Shown here piece by piece: positions 7,661 to 15,495 of a stretch of 24,181 nt of DNA (the first letter of the stretch is position 1; the number at the start of each line of letters is the position of its first letter). The stretch covers positions 1 to 24,181 of the forward strand of contig JBBKWG010000197.1 of the NCBI GenBank assembly GCA_037968835.1. The letters are read 5' to 3'. A model generated the notes under the pieces. The model was given only the letters and a program-made list of their open reading frames with translations, made no database searches and was not told the origin of the DNA. The stretch is from JBBKWG01 sp037968835 (GTDB lineage Bacteria > Pseudomonadota > Alphaproteobacteria > Rhodobacterales > Rhodobacteraceae). The translations under genes and the position numbers were made by a program.

Positions 7661-8686
7661 ATGAAACGACCATTCACACTTGCTGCAACGTCAGCGCTGG
7701 CCATCGGAATCGGCGGCATGGCGACGGCGGAGAATTATACGATCGGTATCTCGAACACCGTGCAGGGCAATGGCTGGCGCGAAGAGATGATCTGCGCAAT
7801 GAAAGCGCAGGCTCTCAACTCCGGCAAAGTCACATCGCTCAATATCGCGCACCGCAACACCGATGCAGCCGGTCAGGCGGAAGACATCCGCAACTTGATC
7901 GAGGCTGGCGTCGACGCAATCGTCGTCAATCCGGCGAACCCCGAGGGCATCAATTCCGCCATCAAAGAGGCAACCGACAAGGGTATCGTCGTCGTTGCCG
8001 TGGATCAGGCGGTCACCGAACCTTCAGCGTATGTCCTTTCCAACAACCAGGAGGAATACGCGTATCTCGGCGCAAAATGGCTGTTCGAGAAGATCGGCGG
8101 TTCTGGCGACGTCGTTTACATGCGCGGGGCCGCTGGCGCCGCTGCGGATGACGACCGCAATACCGGCTTCCAACGCGCACTTTCCGAATTCCCGGATGTG
8201 AAGGTTGCGCATGAAGTCTTCACCGGCTGGCAGCAGGATCAGGGCAAGCAGCAGATGCTTGATTACCTTGCCACCGGCATCCCGTTTGACGGTGTCTGGA
8301 CCAGCGGTATCGACAACGTGATCGTCGATGCGTTCCTGGAATCGGACGTGCCGCTGGTGCCGATCGTCGGCGCGGACAACGCCGGTTTCGTCGGGCAATT
8401 GGCAACTGTCGAGGGGCTTGAAGGCGCGGCAGTATCGAACCCCGGCTCGGTCGGTGGTGCCGGCGTAACTCTGGCGCTGCAAATCCTCGATGGGATGGCA
8501 CCGGCTGAAAAGATCGTTCTTGTTGCGCCCGATCTCTGGGACAGCACGACGGACGAAGGCAAGGCGCAAATCCAGGCTGCGCAAAATCCCAACCTCGATC
8601 CCGAGTGGCCGGTCAGCGTCTCTATTCCCGACTGGACGACATATTCGATGGAAGAGATCATCGCCTGCAAAGGCCCGGGCGAGTGA
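7661..8686 (+). CDS. Sugar ABC transporter periplasmic substrate-binding protein
   Basis: This 341-residue exported protein has a Sec signal peptide, with Lys2 and Arg3, a hydrophobic stretch, and probable cleavage after MATA (residue 23). The mature part is a ribose/inositol-type binding fold (Peripla_BP_4). It contains the segments IEAGVDAIVVNPANP, IVVVAVDQAV and VVYMRGAAGA, and a hinge region with IVGADNAG. It captures the sugar in the periplasm for the CUT2 ATPase and permeases encoded next. AGGGAGAG precedes the ATG. It is followed by a strong intercistronic hairpin (8692-8719), consistent with the usual excess of binding protein over membrane components. Ligand identity is unknown. Confidence 0.92.
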   Translation: MKRPFTLAATSALAIGIGGMATAENYTIGISNTVQGNGWREEMICAMKAQALNSGKVTSLNIAHRNTDAAGQAEDIRNLIEAGVDAIVVNPANPEGINSAIKEATDKGIVVVAVDQAVTEPSAYVLSNNQEEYAYLGAKWLFEKIGGSGDVVYMRGAAGAAADDDRNTGFQRALSEFPDVKVAHEVFTGWQQDQGKQQMLDYLATGIPFDGVWTSGIDNVIVDAFLESDVPLVPIVGADNAGFVGQLATVEGLEGAAVSNPGSVGGAGVTLALQILDGMAPAEKIVLVAPDLWDSTTDEGKAQIQAAQNPNLDPEWPVSVSIPDWTTYSMEEIIACKGPGE

Positions 8687-8691
8687 TTGCT

Positions 8692-8719
8692 GTTGGCCCC
8701 CGGTTCGCTGGGGGCCAAC
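8692..8719 (+). promoter_or_regulatory. Intercistronic stem-loop after the binding-protein gene
   Basis: A perfect 10-bp G+C-rich stem, GTTGGCCCCC / GGGGGCCAAC, with an 8-base loop (8702-8709) begins five bases after the stop codon. No T-tract follows, and the ATPase gene starts 25 bases later on the same strand. It therefore more likely stabilises the upstream mRNA, or terminates partially, so that binding protein exceeds transporter, as known for maltose-type operons. Confidence 0.75.
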
Positions 8720-8744
8720 CCTTCGCCAGAGCTCACATGACCCG

Positions 8745-10250
8745 ATGAACCAAATTAAGTCGGCACAGCCGGTTCTGGTCGCGCAAGGCGTGTCAAAGCG
8801 ATTTGGCGCCGTTGTCGCGCTCAGCGATGCGTCGCTTCAAGTCCACGCTGGCGAGATCGTTGCGTTAATGGGCGCCAACGGTGCCGGAAAATCGACGTTC
8901 GTTAAAATCCTGACTGGCGCGCTTCGCGCCGACACCGGGACAGTCCGGATTCGCGGACAGGACACCATTGTCTCGAACCCCGCCCAGGCGCGGAAATCCG
9001 GTCTAGTGCCGGTCTATCAGGAGCCATCGCTCATTCCCGATCTCGACATCGCCGACAACCTGCGGCTTGGCGATACCCCGGTCGAGCCGTTCCGGCATTG
9101 GGCCAACGAACTGGGCCTTACCGGGCTGTCCCTGAACGAAATGGTCGGACAACTCCCGCTTGCAAGCCTGCGCATTCTCGATCTTGCGCGCGCCCTTGCA
9201 AGCGAACCGGATGTGCTCCTTCTTGACGAGATGACCGCAGCTTTGCCGACGGACCTGGTCGAGAAAGTGCTGGCAGTCGTGCGACTTCAGGCCCAACAAG
9301 GCCGCTCCGTCATCTATATTTCCCATCGCTTCACGGAAATCGCTGAACTTTGCGACAGCGCAACCGTGCTACGGGACGGCAAAACGGTGGGTTCCGTTCC
9401 GGTCGAGCCCGGCATCGAAGACAAGGTTGTCGAGATGATGCTGGGATCCGCAATCAAACCCGCAAAAACCGCCGAAAAGCAGGCAGGGGTTCGCCATAAA
9501 TCCACGGATGAGCCGCCCCGCCTGAAAGTCTCCAGACTCGCGGCTGGCACGAAATTGACCGATGTAACCTTCGCTGCCCATCGCGGTGAAGTGCTGGGGA
9601 TTGTCGCCCTCGAGGGTCAGGGGCAAGACGAATTGTTCGATGTGCTGGCTGGCTTTCGGCGTGCGGATAGCGGGACCATAGAGGTCGACGGCGTCACGTC
9701 AGAGTTCAAACATCCGGCTGATGCAATCCGCGCCGGACACACTCTGGTCCCGGGAAATCGGGTCGACGCGCTTTTGATGCAGCAATCCGTTCGCGACAAT
9801 ATCGCGCTGCCGTTCTCCGCGCGACCCGGTGCGTGGGGCAGGATCAATCTGCGGAACGAAGCGGCGCGGGTCGCCGATGCGATCAGCCAGCTTCAGATCG
9901 ACACACGCGCGCAGGGTGAAGTCCGGCGACTCTCCGGTGGCAATCAGCAAAAGGTCACGATCGGGCGCTGGTTGGCGACGGGCGTCGACACCTTGTTGCT
10001 TTTCGACCCCACCCGCGGAATTGACGTCCGCACGAAAGGGCAGATTTACCCGCTGGTACGCGACCTTGCCGAACAAGGCGCTTTGGTCGTCTATTACACT
10101 TCCGAACTGAAGGAAGTGCAGCTTGCCTGCGACCGCGTCATCGTCATTTTCGGTGGTCGTGTGGTCGACACGATAAACGCGGCGGACGCCGACGAACCGA
10201 CGCTGATGCGGGCAGCCCACGGGCTGACCGAAAAAGCGATGCAGTCCTGA
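8745..10250 (+). CDS. Sugar ABC transporter ATP-binding protein (CUT2, tandem NBD)
   Basis: This 501-residue protein has two fused nucleotide-binding domains, like RbsA or MglA. NBD1 has an intact Walker A (GANGAGKST, 43-51), Q-loop Gln92, Walker B with LLLDE (Asp161, Glu162) and switch His194, but no recognisable LSGGQ-type signature. NBD2 has a clear LSGGNQQK signature (396-403), but its Walker A is replaced by ALEGQGQDELF (about 289-299) and its Walker B reads LLLFDPTRG. One composite ATP site thus seems functional. ATG 8745 gives the normal family length; the frame is open further upstream, across the hairpin. It energises uptake through the two permeases, and its stop overlaps the next start (TGATG). 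Confidence 0.92.
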   Translation: MNQIKSAQPVLVAQGVSKRFGAVVALSDASLQVHAGEIVALMGANGAGKSTFVKILTGALRADTGTVRIRGQDTIVSNPAQARKSGLVPVYQEPSLIPDLDIADNLRLGDTPVEPFRHWANELGLTGLSLNEMVGQLPLASLRILDLARALASEPDVLLLDEMTAALPTDLVEKVLAVVRLQAQQGRSVIYISHRFTEIAELCDSATVLRDGKTVGSVPVEPGIEDKVVEMMLGSAIKPAKTAEKQAGVRHKSTDEPPRLKVSRLAAGTKLTDVTFAAHRGEVLGIVALEGQGQDELFDVLAGFRRADSGTIEVDGVTSEFKHPADAIRAGHTLVPGNRVDALLMQQSVRDNIALPFSARPGAWGRINLRNEAARVADAISQLQIDTRAQGEVRRLSGGNQQKVTIGRWLATGVDTLLLFDPTRGIDVRTKGQIYPLVRDLAEQGALVVYYTSELKEVQLACDRVIVIFGGRVVDTINAADADEPTLMRAAHGLTEKAMQS

Positions 10251-11218
10251 TGGCGCGCTTGATCCGAAGCGGTTGGATCGCGGGACTAGCCCTTTTCCTT
10301 GTGTTGCTGCTTGTCGCAACAAAACTGATCCAACCCAATTTCGGATCCTCCGGCCTCGAGTCACTCTCGCGCGCCGCCCTGCCCTTCGCTTTCGCAACAG
10401 CCGCCCAGGCCGTTGTTGTCATCGCGGGCGGAATCGATCTTTCGATTGCGTCGATGATGGCTGTCGCTTCTGTGACGGCGGCGGTGCTCATGGATGGGGC
10501 CAGCGACGGTCAGGCAGTCTTTGTCGTGGTGTTCGTCCTCCTTCTTGGCGCCGCAATGGGCACGATCAACGGTGCCTTGATCGTCTTTACCAGGGTGCCC
10601 GATATTGTCGTGACGCTCGCGATGCTCTTCGTATGGGAGGGCGTTGCGCTTTTGATACTTAAAGCGCCCGGTGGTGCAGCGGCGACTTGGCTTAAGGGAT
10701 TGATCGTCGGCAGCGTCAGCATTCCGGGCCTCCCGACCTCTGTAACCGGTTGGATACCGAAGTCGCTGCTCCTTCTCGTGGTCTGCGTCGCCGTTATCTG
10801 GGTGCCGCTAAGCCGGTCGAAACTTGGCCTTTCGATGTATGCGATCGGAAGCGATTCACTCGCCGCATTTCGTTCCGGAGTCGCCGTCGGGCGGACCAAA
10901 ATCCTGGCCTATGCCACCGCAGGTGTCTTCGCGGCGATGGGGGGTCTCGTTCTGACCATGAGCACCGGCATCGGCGAACCAATTCCCGGCCCCTATCTGC
11001 TGGCAAGCGTGGCGGCAGTCGTGCTGGGGGGCGTGGTTCTGGGCGGTGGCCGGGGCGGTCTGCTCGGTCCGATAATCGCCGTCATCATTCTGCGCCTTGT
11101 GCGTATGGACCTCACGCTTTTGTCGGTTGATCCGAACGTCACTACGATAATCGAAGGGACGATAATGGTCGTTGTCGTCATGTTGGGCGGCTTGTTGGCC
11201 GTGCGGAAAGGGCGTTGA
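10250..11218 (+). CDS. Sugar ABC transporter permease (CUT2), first subunit
   Basis: This 322-residue inner-membrane protein of the BPD_transp_2 family (RbsC-like) has 8-10 hydrophobic segments. Characteristic segments are VVIAGGIDLSIASMMAVASV near residues 55-75, the NGALIVFTRVPDIVVTLAML region around 105-125, and a C-terminal glycine-rich stretch AAVVLGGVVLGGGRGG. The start ATG shares one base with the stop of the ATPase gene, and its own stop shares one base with the next permease. This indicates translational coupling and equal subunit production. It would pair with the second permease as a heterodimer carrying the sugar across the membrane. Confidence 0.92.
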   Translation: MARLIRSGWIAGLALFLVLLLVATKLIQPNFGSSGLESLSRAALPFAFATAAQAVVVIAGGIDLSIASMMAVASVTAAVLMDGASDGQAVFVVVFVLLLGAAMGTINGALIVFTRVPDIVVTLAMLFVWEGVALLILKAPGGAAATWLKGLIVGSVSIPGLPTSVTGWIPKSLLLLVVCVAVIWVPLSRSKLGLSMYAIGSDSLAAFRSGVAVGRTKILAYATAGVFAAMGGLVLTMSTGIGEPIPGPYLLASVAAVVLGGVVLGGGRGGLLGPIIAVIILRLVRMDLTLLSVDPNVTTIIEGTIMVVVVMLGGLLAVRKGR

Positions 11219-12192
11219 TGGAGCAGACACAGACACCTTCAATTGCCGTGCGCATTGGCCGGATCGCCCAAACCTATCCGGTGCTGCCGCTCATAATCTT
11301 GCTTGTCGCGCTTGTTGCCGCGCTCGAAGTCATGCGCCCGGGAATCGTGAATGAGCGGTGGATTGCGAACACCATCAAGTTCGCCATCCCGCTCGCGATG
11401 ATGGCGGCGTGCCAGACGCTGACAATGCTCACCGGAGGCATCGACCTGTCTGCCGGAGTCGTTGCCACGGTCAGCGCCTTTGTCATGGCGACCCAAGTGT
11501 CGATCCTGGGACCAACCGGCGCGATCCTGATCGCCCTGCTTCCGGCCATCCTGATTGGATTGGTCAACGGCTTCGGCGTCGGTATATGCCGCGTGCACCC
11601 GCTAATCATGACACTCGGGACAGGGCTGATCGCCACCGGATGCTTGCAGGTCTATCAACGCACCGTCATCGCAACCGGCTCAAGCGTTCCCGACGCGCTT
11701 GCCTGGCTTGGCACCGGTCGCACCGCCGGTCTGCCGAACTCGTTGCTCCTGTTCCTTCCCTTTGCCGCGCTCATCCTGTGGGGCCTGCGACGAACCGGGT
11801 TTGGAAGGCTGCTCTACGCGCTCGGTGATAACGAGAATGCGTCACGGCTGTCGGGCGTGCGGGCATGGCAGGTCTACATGGCCCTCTACGCACTTTCCGG
11901 TCTGATCGCCGGAATAACCGGATTGCTCTACGTCGGATTGATCAAAGCCCCCTCGCTCTCGCTTGCCGCACCGCTCATGCTTCCCTCGGTCGCGGCCGCG
12001 GTGATCGGTGGCACCTCGATATTCGGCGGGCGCGGAAGCTATTCCGGCACCATCGTTGGCGCACTGATCCTGACGGTGCTGACCACAATGCTGACTCTGC
12101 TTCAAATGCCCGAGGGGGCCAGACGGATCCTGTTCGGCGCGATAATTCTGGCCGTGACAGCGGTGTCCGCGCGACTGTCGGAACATGGCTGA
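11218..12192 (+). CDS. Sugar ABC transporter permease (CUT2), second subunit
   Basis: This 324-residue inner-membrane BPD_transp_2 protein has the same layout as its neighbour, but the two sequences are clearly divergent. It includes LTMLTGGIDLSAGVVATVSA near 68-88, NGFGVGICRVHPLIMTLGTG near 115-135, and AAAVIGGTSIFGGRGSY near 261-277. ATG 11218 overlaps the preceding stop by one base; an in-frame TTG three bases earlier is less likely. Two distinct permeases with one double ATPase imply a heterodimeric channel, as in some CUT2 systems. The next gene begins 13 bases after its stop. Confidence 0.92.
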   Translation: MEQTQTPSIAVRIGRIAQTYPVLPLIILLVALVAALEVMRPGIVNERWIANTIKFAIPLAMMAACQTLTMLTGGIDLSAGVVATVSAFVMATQVSILGPTGAILIALLPAILIGLVNGFGVGICRVHPLIMTLGTGLIATGCLQVYQRTVIATGSSVPDALAWLGTGRTAGLPNSLLLFLPFAALILWGLRRTGFGRLLYALGDNENASRLSGVRAWQVYMALYALSGLIAGITGLLYVGLIKAPSLSLAAPLMLPSVAAAVIGGTSIFGGRGSYSGTIVGALILTVLTTMLTLLQMPEGARRILFGAIILAVTAVSARLSEHG

Positions 12193-12205
12193 CAAAGGAG
12201 ACGAG

Positions 12206-13282
12206 ATGACGAAGTTTCGTGTTGTCGGGATCAGTTTCGACCACATGCACATGGGCGACCTTCTTCGTCTCGTCCATGAGCATCCAAACGCCGAGATCGC
12301 CGGCATCTTCGACCCCGACATCACCAGGATGCAGCCCGCAATTCAGGCTTTCAGCATCCCCGAGGATCGCGTTTTCACCGATTTCCGCAAATGCATGGCG
12401 GCTACGGCCCCGGATCTGGCCATTCTTTGTGCGGCGACAGCCGACCACGCCGACTATTGCGAACGCCTGGCAACTTATGGCTGCAACGTCTTCGTGGAAA
12501 AGCCTTTCGCGGCTTCCATCTCGGACGCACGCCGCATGATCGCCGCGATGCAGCCAACGGGAAAACTGCTCGCGATCAATTGGCCGCTTGCTTGGGTCGA
12601 AAGCCACGTGACAGCGAAAACCCTGATTGATGCAGGCCGGATCGGTCGGCTGAACGAAGTCCATTTCTACGACGGCAACCGCGGCCCGCTATATCACCTC
12701 GCCGACAAGGTCGAGGTTTCGCCGGAAGAAGTCGAACGCCAGAAACCCGACTCGTGGTGGTACAAGAAAGCATCGGGCGGCGGCAGTCTGCTTGATTATC
12801 TTGGTTACGGCGCAACCCTCGGCACCTGGTACATGGACGGTGAAGCGCCGCTTGAGGTGACCTGCACCGTCGATGAAACGCCCGGGATCGAGGTCGACCA
12901 GCACTCGATCACTGTCTGTCGATACGCCCGTGGTCTGTCGAAGATGGAAACCCGCTGGGGGACGTTCACCGATCCCTGGCACATCCAGCCGCAGCCCAAA
13001 TGCGGCTTCGTTTTTGTGGGATCGGACGGCACCATTTCCAGCTACGACTACGAAGATCACGTGACGATGCAGACGCGTGACCATCCCGAACCGACGATAA
13101 TTCCCGCCGACCCGCTCCCTGAAGGCAAGCGCAACGCGGTTGAATATGTCCTCGGCTGCATGGATCGGGGCGAGGCGATTTCTGGTCCGCTTTCACCCGA
13201 TCTTTCGCTGACAGCGCAACGGATTATCGACACGGCGGCGCGCTCCGCAAAAGAGAAACGAACGCTGGACTTGCTTCCATGA
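12206..13282 (+). CDS. Gfo/Idh/MocA-like protein with atypical active site
   Basis: This 358-residue protein starts at ATG 12206, preceded by AAAGGAG at a good distance; the in-frame ATG at 12185 inside the permease gene is less likely. The N-terminal nucleotide-binding loop is GISFDHMHMGD at 8-18 rather than GxGxxG. VEKPF at 97-101 supplies the usual lysine (Lys99). The second domain has SGGGSLLDYLGYGATLG around 190-206, where Tyr201 sits in the place of the usual catalytic His (compare DIGTH in the paralogue at 5546). The family role is NAD(P)-dependent sugar or inositol oxidation, but the altered motif leaves open a changed reaction. Its stop overlaps the next start by four bases (ATGA). 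Confidence 0.83.
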   Translation: MTKFRVVGISFDHMHMGDLLRLVHEHPNAEIAGIFDPDITRMQPAIQAFSIPEDRVFTDFRKCMAATAPDLAILCAATADHADYCERLATYGCNVFVEKPFAASISDARRMIAAMQPTGKLLAINWPLAWVESHVTAKTLIDAGRIGRLNEVHFYDGNRGPLYHLADKVEVSPEEVERQKPDSWWYKKASGGGSLLDYLGYGATLGTWYMDGEAPLEVTCTVDETPGIEVDQHSITVCRYARGLSKMETRWGTFTDPWHIQPQPKCGFVFVGSDGTISSYDYEDHVTMQTRDHPEPTIIPADPLPEGKRNAVEYVLGCMDRGEAISGPLSPDLSLTAQRIIDTAARSAKEKRTLDLLP

Positions 13283-14394
13283 ATGACGAGATCACTGACC
13301 AGGACACCTATGCCCTGCGCACCGGCGATCAGCCCGAGATCCAGGCGCCTGACCTGCCCTACCAACCGCCCACGCCGCAATCCTTCCGCCCGAATATCGC
13401 TCTCATCGGCGCCGGTGGTATCGCTGCCAGCCATCTTGACGCCTACCGCACCGCCGGCTGGGATGTTTCGGTGATTTGCAGCCGGACGCTCGCTAGGGCC
13501 GAAGCGCGCGCAAAGGAGTTCTATCCTGTTGCCCAGATTACCGACGACATCGAAAGCGTGCTTGCCAACAACGAAATCAACGTCGTCGATATAACGCCCC
13601 ACCCGGCAGACCGACTGCCGACCATCGAAGCGGCCTTGAAGGCCGGCAAGCATGTGTTGTCGCAAAAGCCCTTCGTCACCGATCTCGATACGGGTGCTCG
13701 ACTGGTCCGGCTTGCCGAGCAGAACGGTGTGAAACTGGCCGTCAATCAGAACGGACGCTGGGCACCTCACATGGCATGGATGCGCGAAGCCGTGCGGCAG
13801 GGGCTGATTGGCGAGGTCATCAGTTGTCACGTTGCGATCCACTGGGACCACGGCTGGATCGCCGGGACACCCTTCGAGAAAGTGAATGACCTCGTCTTCT
13901 ATGACTTCGGGATTCACTGGTTCGATTTCCTGATGAGCATCGCCGGCGAGAACGTCGAAAGCGTCGTCGCCACCGCGAACACCGCCCGAGGTCAGGTCGC
14001 GCGAACCCCGCTCCTTGCCAGCGCACTGGTGCGGATGTCCGGCGGCCACGCCTCGTTCGTATTCGACGGTTCAACGCCGTTCGGATCGCATGACCGCACT
14101 TACATCGCCGGCACGAAAGGATCACTTCTAAGCGCAGGCCCCAACCTCGGTACTCAGACGGTCACGCTCACAACCAGGGACGGATGGGCGCAACCGACCC
14201 TCAAAGGTACGTGGTTCAATGACGGTTTCCGCGGCGCGATGGGCGAACTTCTGGTGGCCATCGAAGAGGGGCGAGAACCTTCGAACGGTGCGAAAAAGAA
14301 CCTCGACAGCCTTGCCCTGGCATTTGCCGCGATCTCGTCGTCTCGGACCGAGAAGCCGGTCAAAGTGGGTTCCGTGCGCGCATTGCCTCAGTGA
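13279..14394 (+). CDS. Gfo/Idh/MocA family oxidoreductase with N-terminal extension
   Basis: This 371-residue protein is translationally coupled to the previous gene by an ATGA overlap. The Rossmann loop GAGGIA (44-49) is preceded by an unusual extension of about 37 residues rich in Pro and acidic residues (DLPYQPPTPQSFRP). The lysine motif reads SQKPF (Lys130) instead of EKP. The catalytic region is conserved: FYDFGIHWFDF with Asp209 and His213. It probably oxidises a hydroxyl of the imported sugar or a later intermediate. It is the last gene of the plus-strand locus. Two hairpins lie in the 229 bases downstream. The three family members in this locus are divergent, so they are likely to have distinct steps. 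Confidence 0.85.
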   Translation: MNDEITDQDTYALRTGDQPEIQAPDLPYQPPTPQSFRPNIALIGAGGIAASHLDAYRTAGWDVSVICSRTLARAEARAKEFYPVAQITDDIESVLANNEINVVDITPHPADRLPTIEAALKAGKHVLSQKPFVTDLDTGARLVRLAEQNGVKLAVNQNGRWAPHMAWMREAVRQGLIGEVISCHVAIHWDHGWIAGTPFEKVNDLVFYDFGIHWFDFLMSIAGENVESVVATANTARGQVARTPLLASALVRMSGGHASFVFDGSTPFGSHDRTYIAGTKGSLLSAGPNLGTQTVTLTTRDGWAQPTLKGTWFNDGFRGAMGELLVAIEEGREPSNGAKKNLDSLALAFAAISSSRTEKPVKVGSVRALPQ

Positions 14395-14623
14395 GAGGAA
14401 ACTGCCGACGAAGGTGCGAAGGTGGTGCGGCAGACTTTTGGCAAATTCTCCAAAAAGCCGCTCGCCTTCCCGCCACCCCTTTGCAGTAATTGGTGCAGAT
14501 CGCAGGATGCAGTTTCACGGCGAAAGTTCAAAGGCACATCGGGTACCCGAAGAAATCTTCGGGGGTCAGGCACGAGCAGTGATTTGGACCATGCCTATGT
14601 CCGAGTTGCGGACAGAGCAGTAG
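14395..14623. other. Convergent intergenic region with hairpins
   Basis: This is the end of the sugar operon facing the end of the minus-strand nuclease-like gene. There is no supported gene. It contains TTTTGG-N8-CCAAAA (14436-14455), a CCCGAAG / CTTCGGG hairpin (14546-14563) and a TGTCCG / CGGACA hairpin (14598-14614). Base composition begins to drop from the operon's roughly 60% G+C near its right end. Confidence 0.5.
14546..14563. terminator. Hairpin between convergent genes, possible bidirectional terminator
   Basis: A perfect 7-bp stem, CCCGAAG / CTTCGGG, with an AAAT loop lies 151 bases after the sugar operon and beyond the nuclease-like gene's stop on the other strand. No T-tract follows, so termination is inferred from position only. 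Confidence 0.35.
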
Positions 14624-15151
14624 TCAGGATTGAGGCATGTTTGCCCATGAAAGCCGCACAATTTTACCTGTTCTTTTTGGTAAATCGGCCCGTTTCACAA
14701 GACGTCCCGAAACCTCGAAATCGTCGCTGATTTTTACGACAAGAAGTTTGTTGAAATGCCTGTCGAGACGCACACTCGTTTGCTCTTTGTTGTTGATCGG
14801 AGAAATTGTTTTTATCTCCACGAAATCGTTGCCCAACCTGCCGTCAGAGCCTTGGGCATAATTCTTGTGAAGTTTAATTCCGAAGATAACCGCGCCAAAA
14901 AGCTCGCCGATGTCTCCGTAAACGCTAAGATGCTGGCCTGTTTCGTGAAAATAGGATTCAGCAAGTGTCAACAGATCTCGAAAGTATGGGATTAAAGCTA
15001 GGTCAGCGTGTGGATATTTGAGGCGTAGATGAGCCTCCCGCTCCAACTCAGCAAGGCGGCTACACCTGACTTCTTCGGGATCAATAATGCTATCCCAATC
15101 TAACCATTCGCCGTCTATCCAAAAGGCGTTGTCTGGGCCAAGTTCTTTCAT
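14624..15151 (-). CDS. Probable PD-(D/E)XK nuclease-like orphan protein
   Basis: This 175-residue soluble protein has no signal peptide. Its centre reads like a restriction-endonuclease-like core: GDIGELFGAVIFG with Glu83 in the first helix, a strand with GSDGRLGNDFVEIKT in which Asp109 and Glu112-x-Lys114 form D-x2-E-x-K, then a strand LLVVKISDDF and a C-terminal RADLPK. I cannot name a family with certainty. The start ATG 15151 has TTGGAG six bases upstream. One 60-base line inside the gene has about 42% G+C against about 60% in the sugar operon, suggesting acquisition from elsewhere. No methyltransferase or antitoxin partner is adjacent. A DNA-cleaving or defence role is an inference. Confidence 0.55.
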   Translation of the reverse strand: MKELGPDNAFWIDGEWLDWDSIIDPEEVRCSRLAELEREAHLRLKYPHADLALIPYFRDLLTLAESYFHETGQHLSVYGDIGELFGAVIFGIKLHKNYAQGSDGRLGNDFVEIKTISPINNKEQTSVRLDRHFNKLLVVKISDDFEVSGRLVKRADLPKRTGKIVRLSWANMPQS

Positions 15152-15323
15152 CGTTGCTCCAAGCTGAGTTTTCCGAAGCAGTACAGGTTCAGTTGGGTGA
15201 AATTATGACTGGCCTTAAAGCGGGGGCATATGCCGGTTCCGGGGAGCTACACTCCGGGCTCGGACCGGACCTTCGCCGCATGTTGCACCATTTACTCCAA
15301 AATCCCTCGCGTCTGCGCGCCCC

Positions 15324-15352
15324 TTGTTGCAGTGGTCAGGAATGCCTATATA
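15324..15352 (+). promoter_or_regulatory. Possible sigma-70 promoter for the small basic protein gene
   Basis: TTGTTG (15324-15329) and TATATA (15347-15352) are spaced by 17 bases. Neither box is perfect. Transcription would give a leader of about 180 bases carrying the two hairpins before the start at 15542. Confidence 0.28.
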
Positions 15353-15431
15353 AAGCAAGCAGGTATGCGAGTTTTCGAGGCTCGGCCAGCATTAGCACCG
15401 CCTATGTTATTTCGATGAAGGATCGCCACTT

Positions 15432-15495
15432 GTGCTGTTCCTTTTTTGAACAGCACCGAGGGAGTGTTCGGAACTTTGACGGATCGACCCTCGGT
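15432..15495 (+). repeat. Two consecutive inverted repeats in the leader of the small gene
   Basis: GTGCTGTTC (15432-15440) pairs perfectly with GAACAGCAC (15448-15456) around a T-rich loop, CTTTTTT. Immediately overlapping, ACCGAGGG (15455-15462) can pair with CCCTCGGT (15488-15495). The two stems share two bases, so they could be alternatives. There is no T-tract after either. A structured 5' leader or a protein-binding site is possible. Confidence 0.45.

Noticed and set aside
8490..8744. Upstream extension of the ABC ATPase frame across the hairpin
   Set aside because: It runs through the 3' end of the binding-protein gene; ATG 8745 gives the normal CUT2 ATPase N-terminus.
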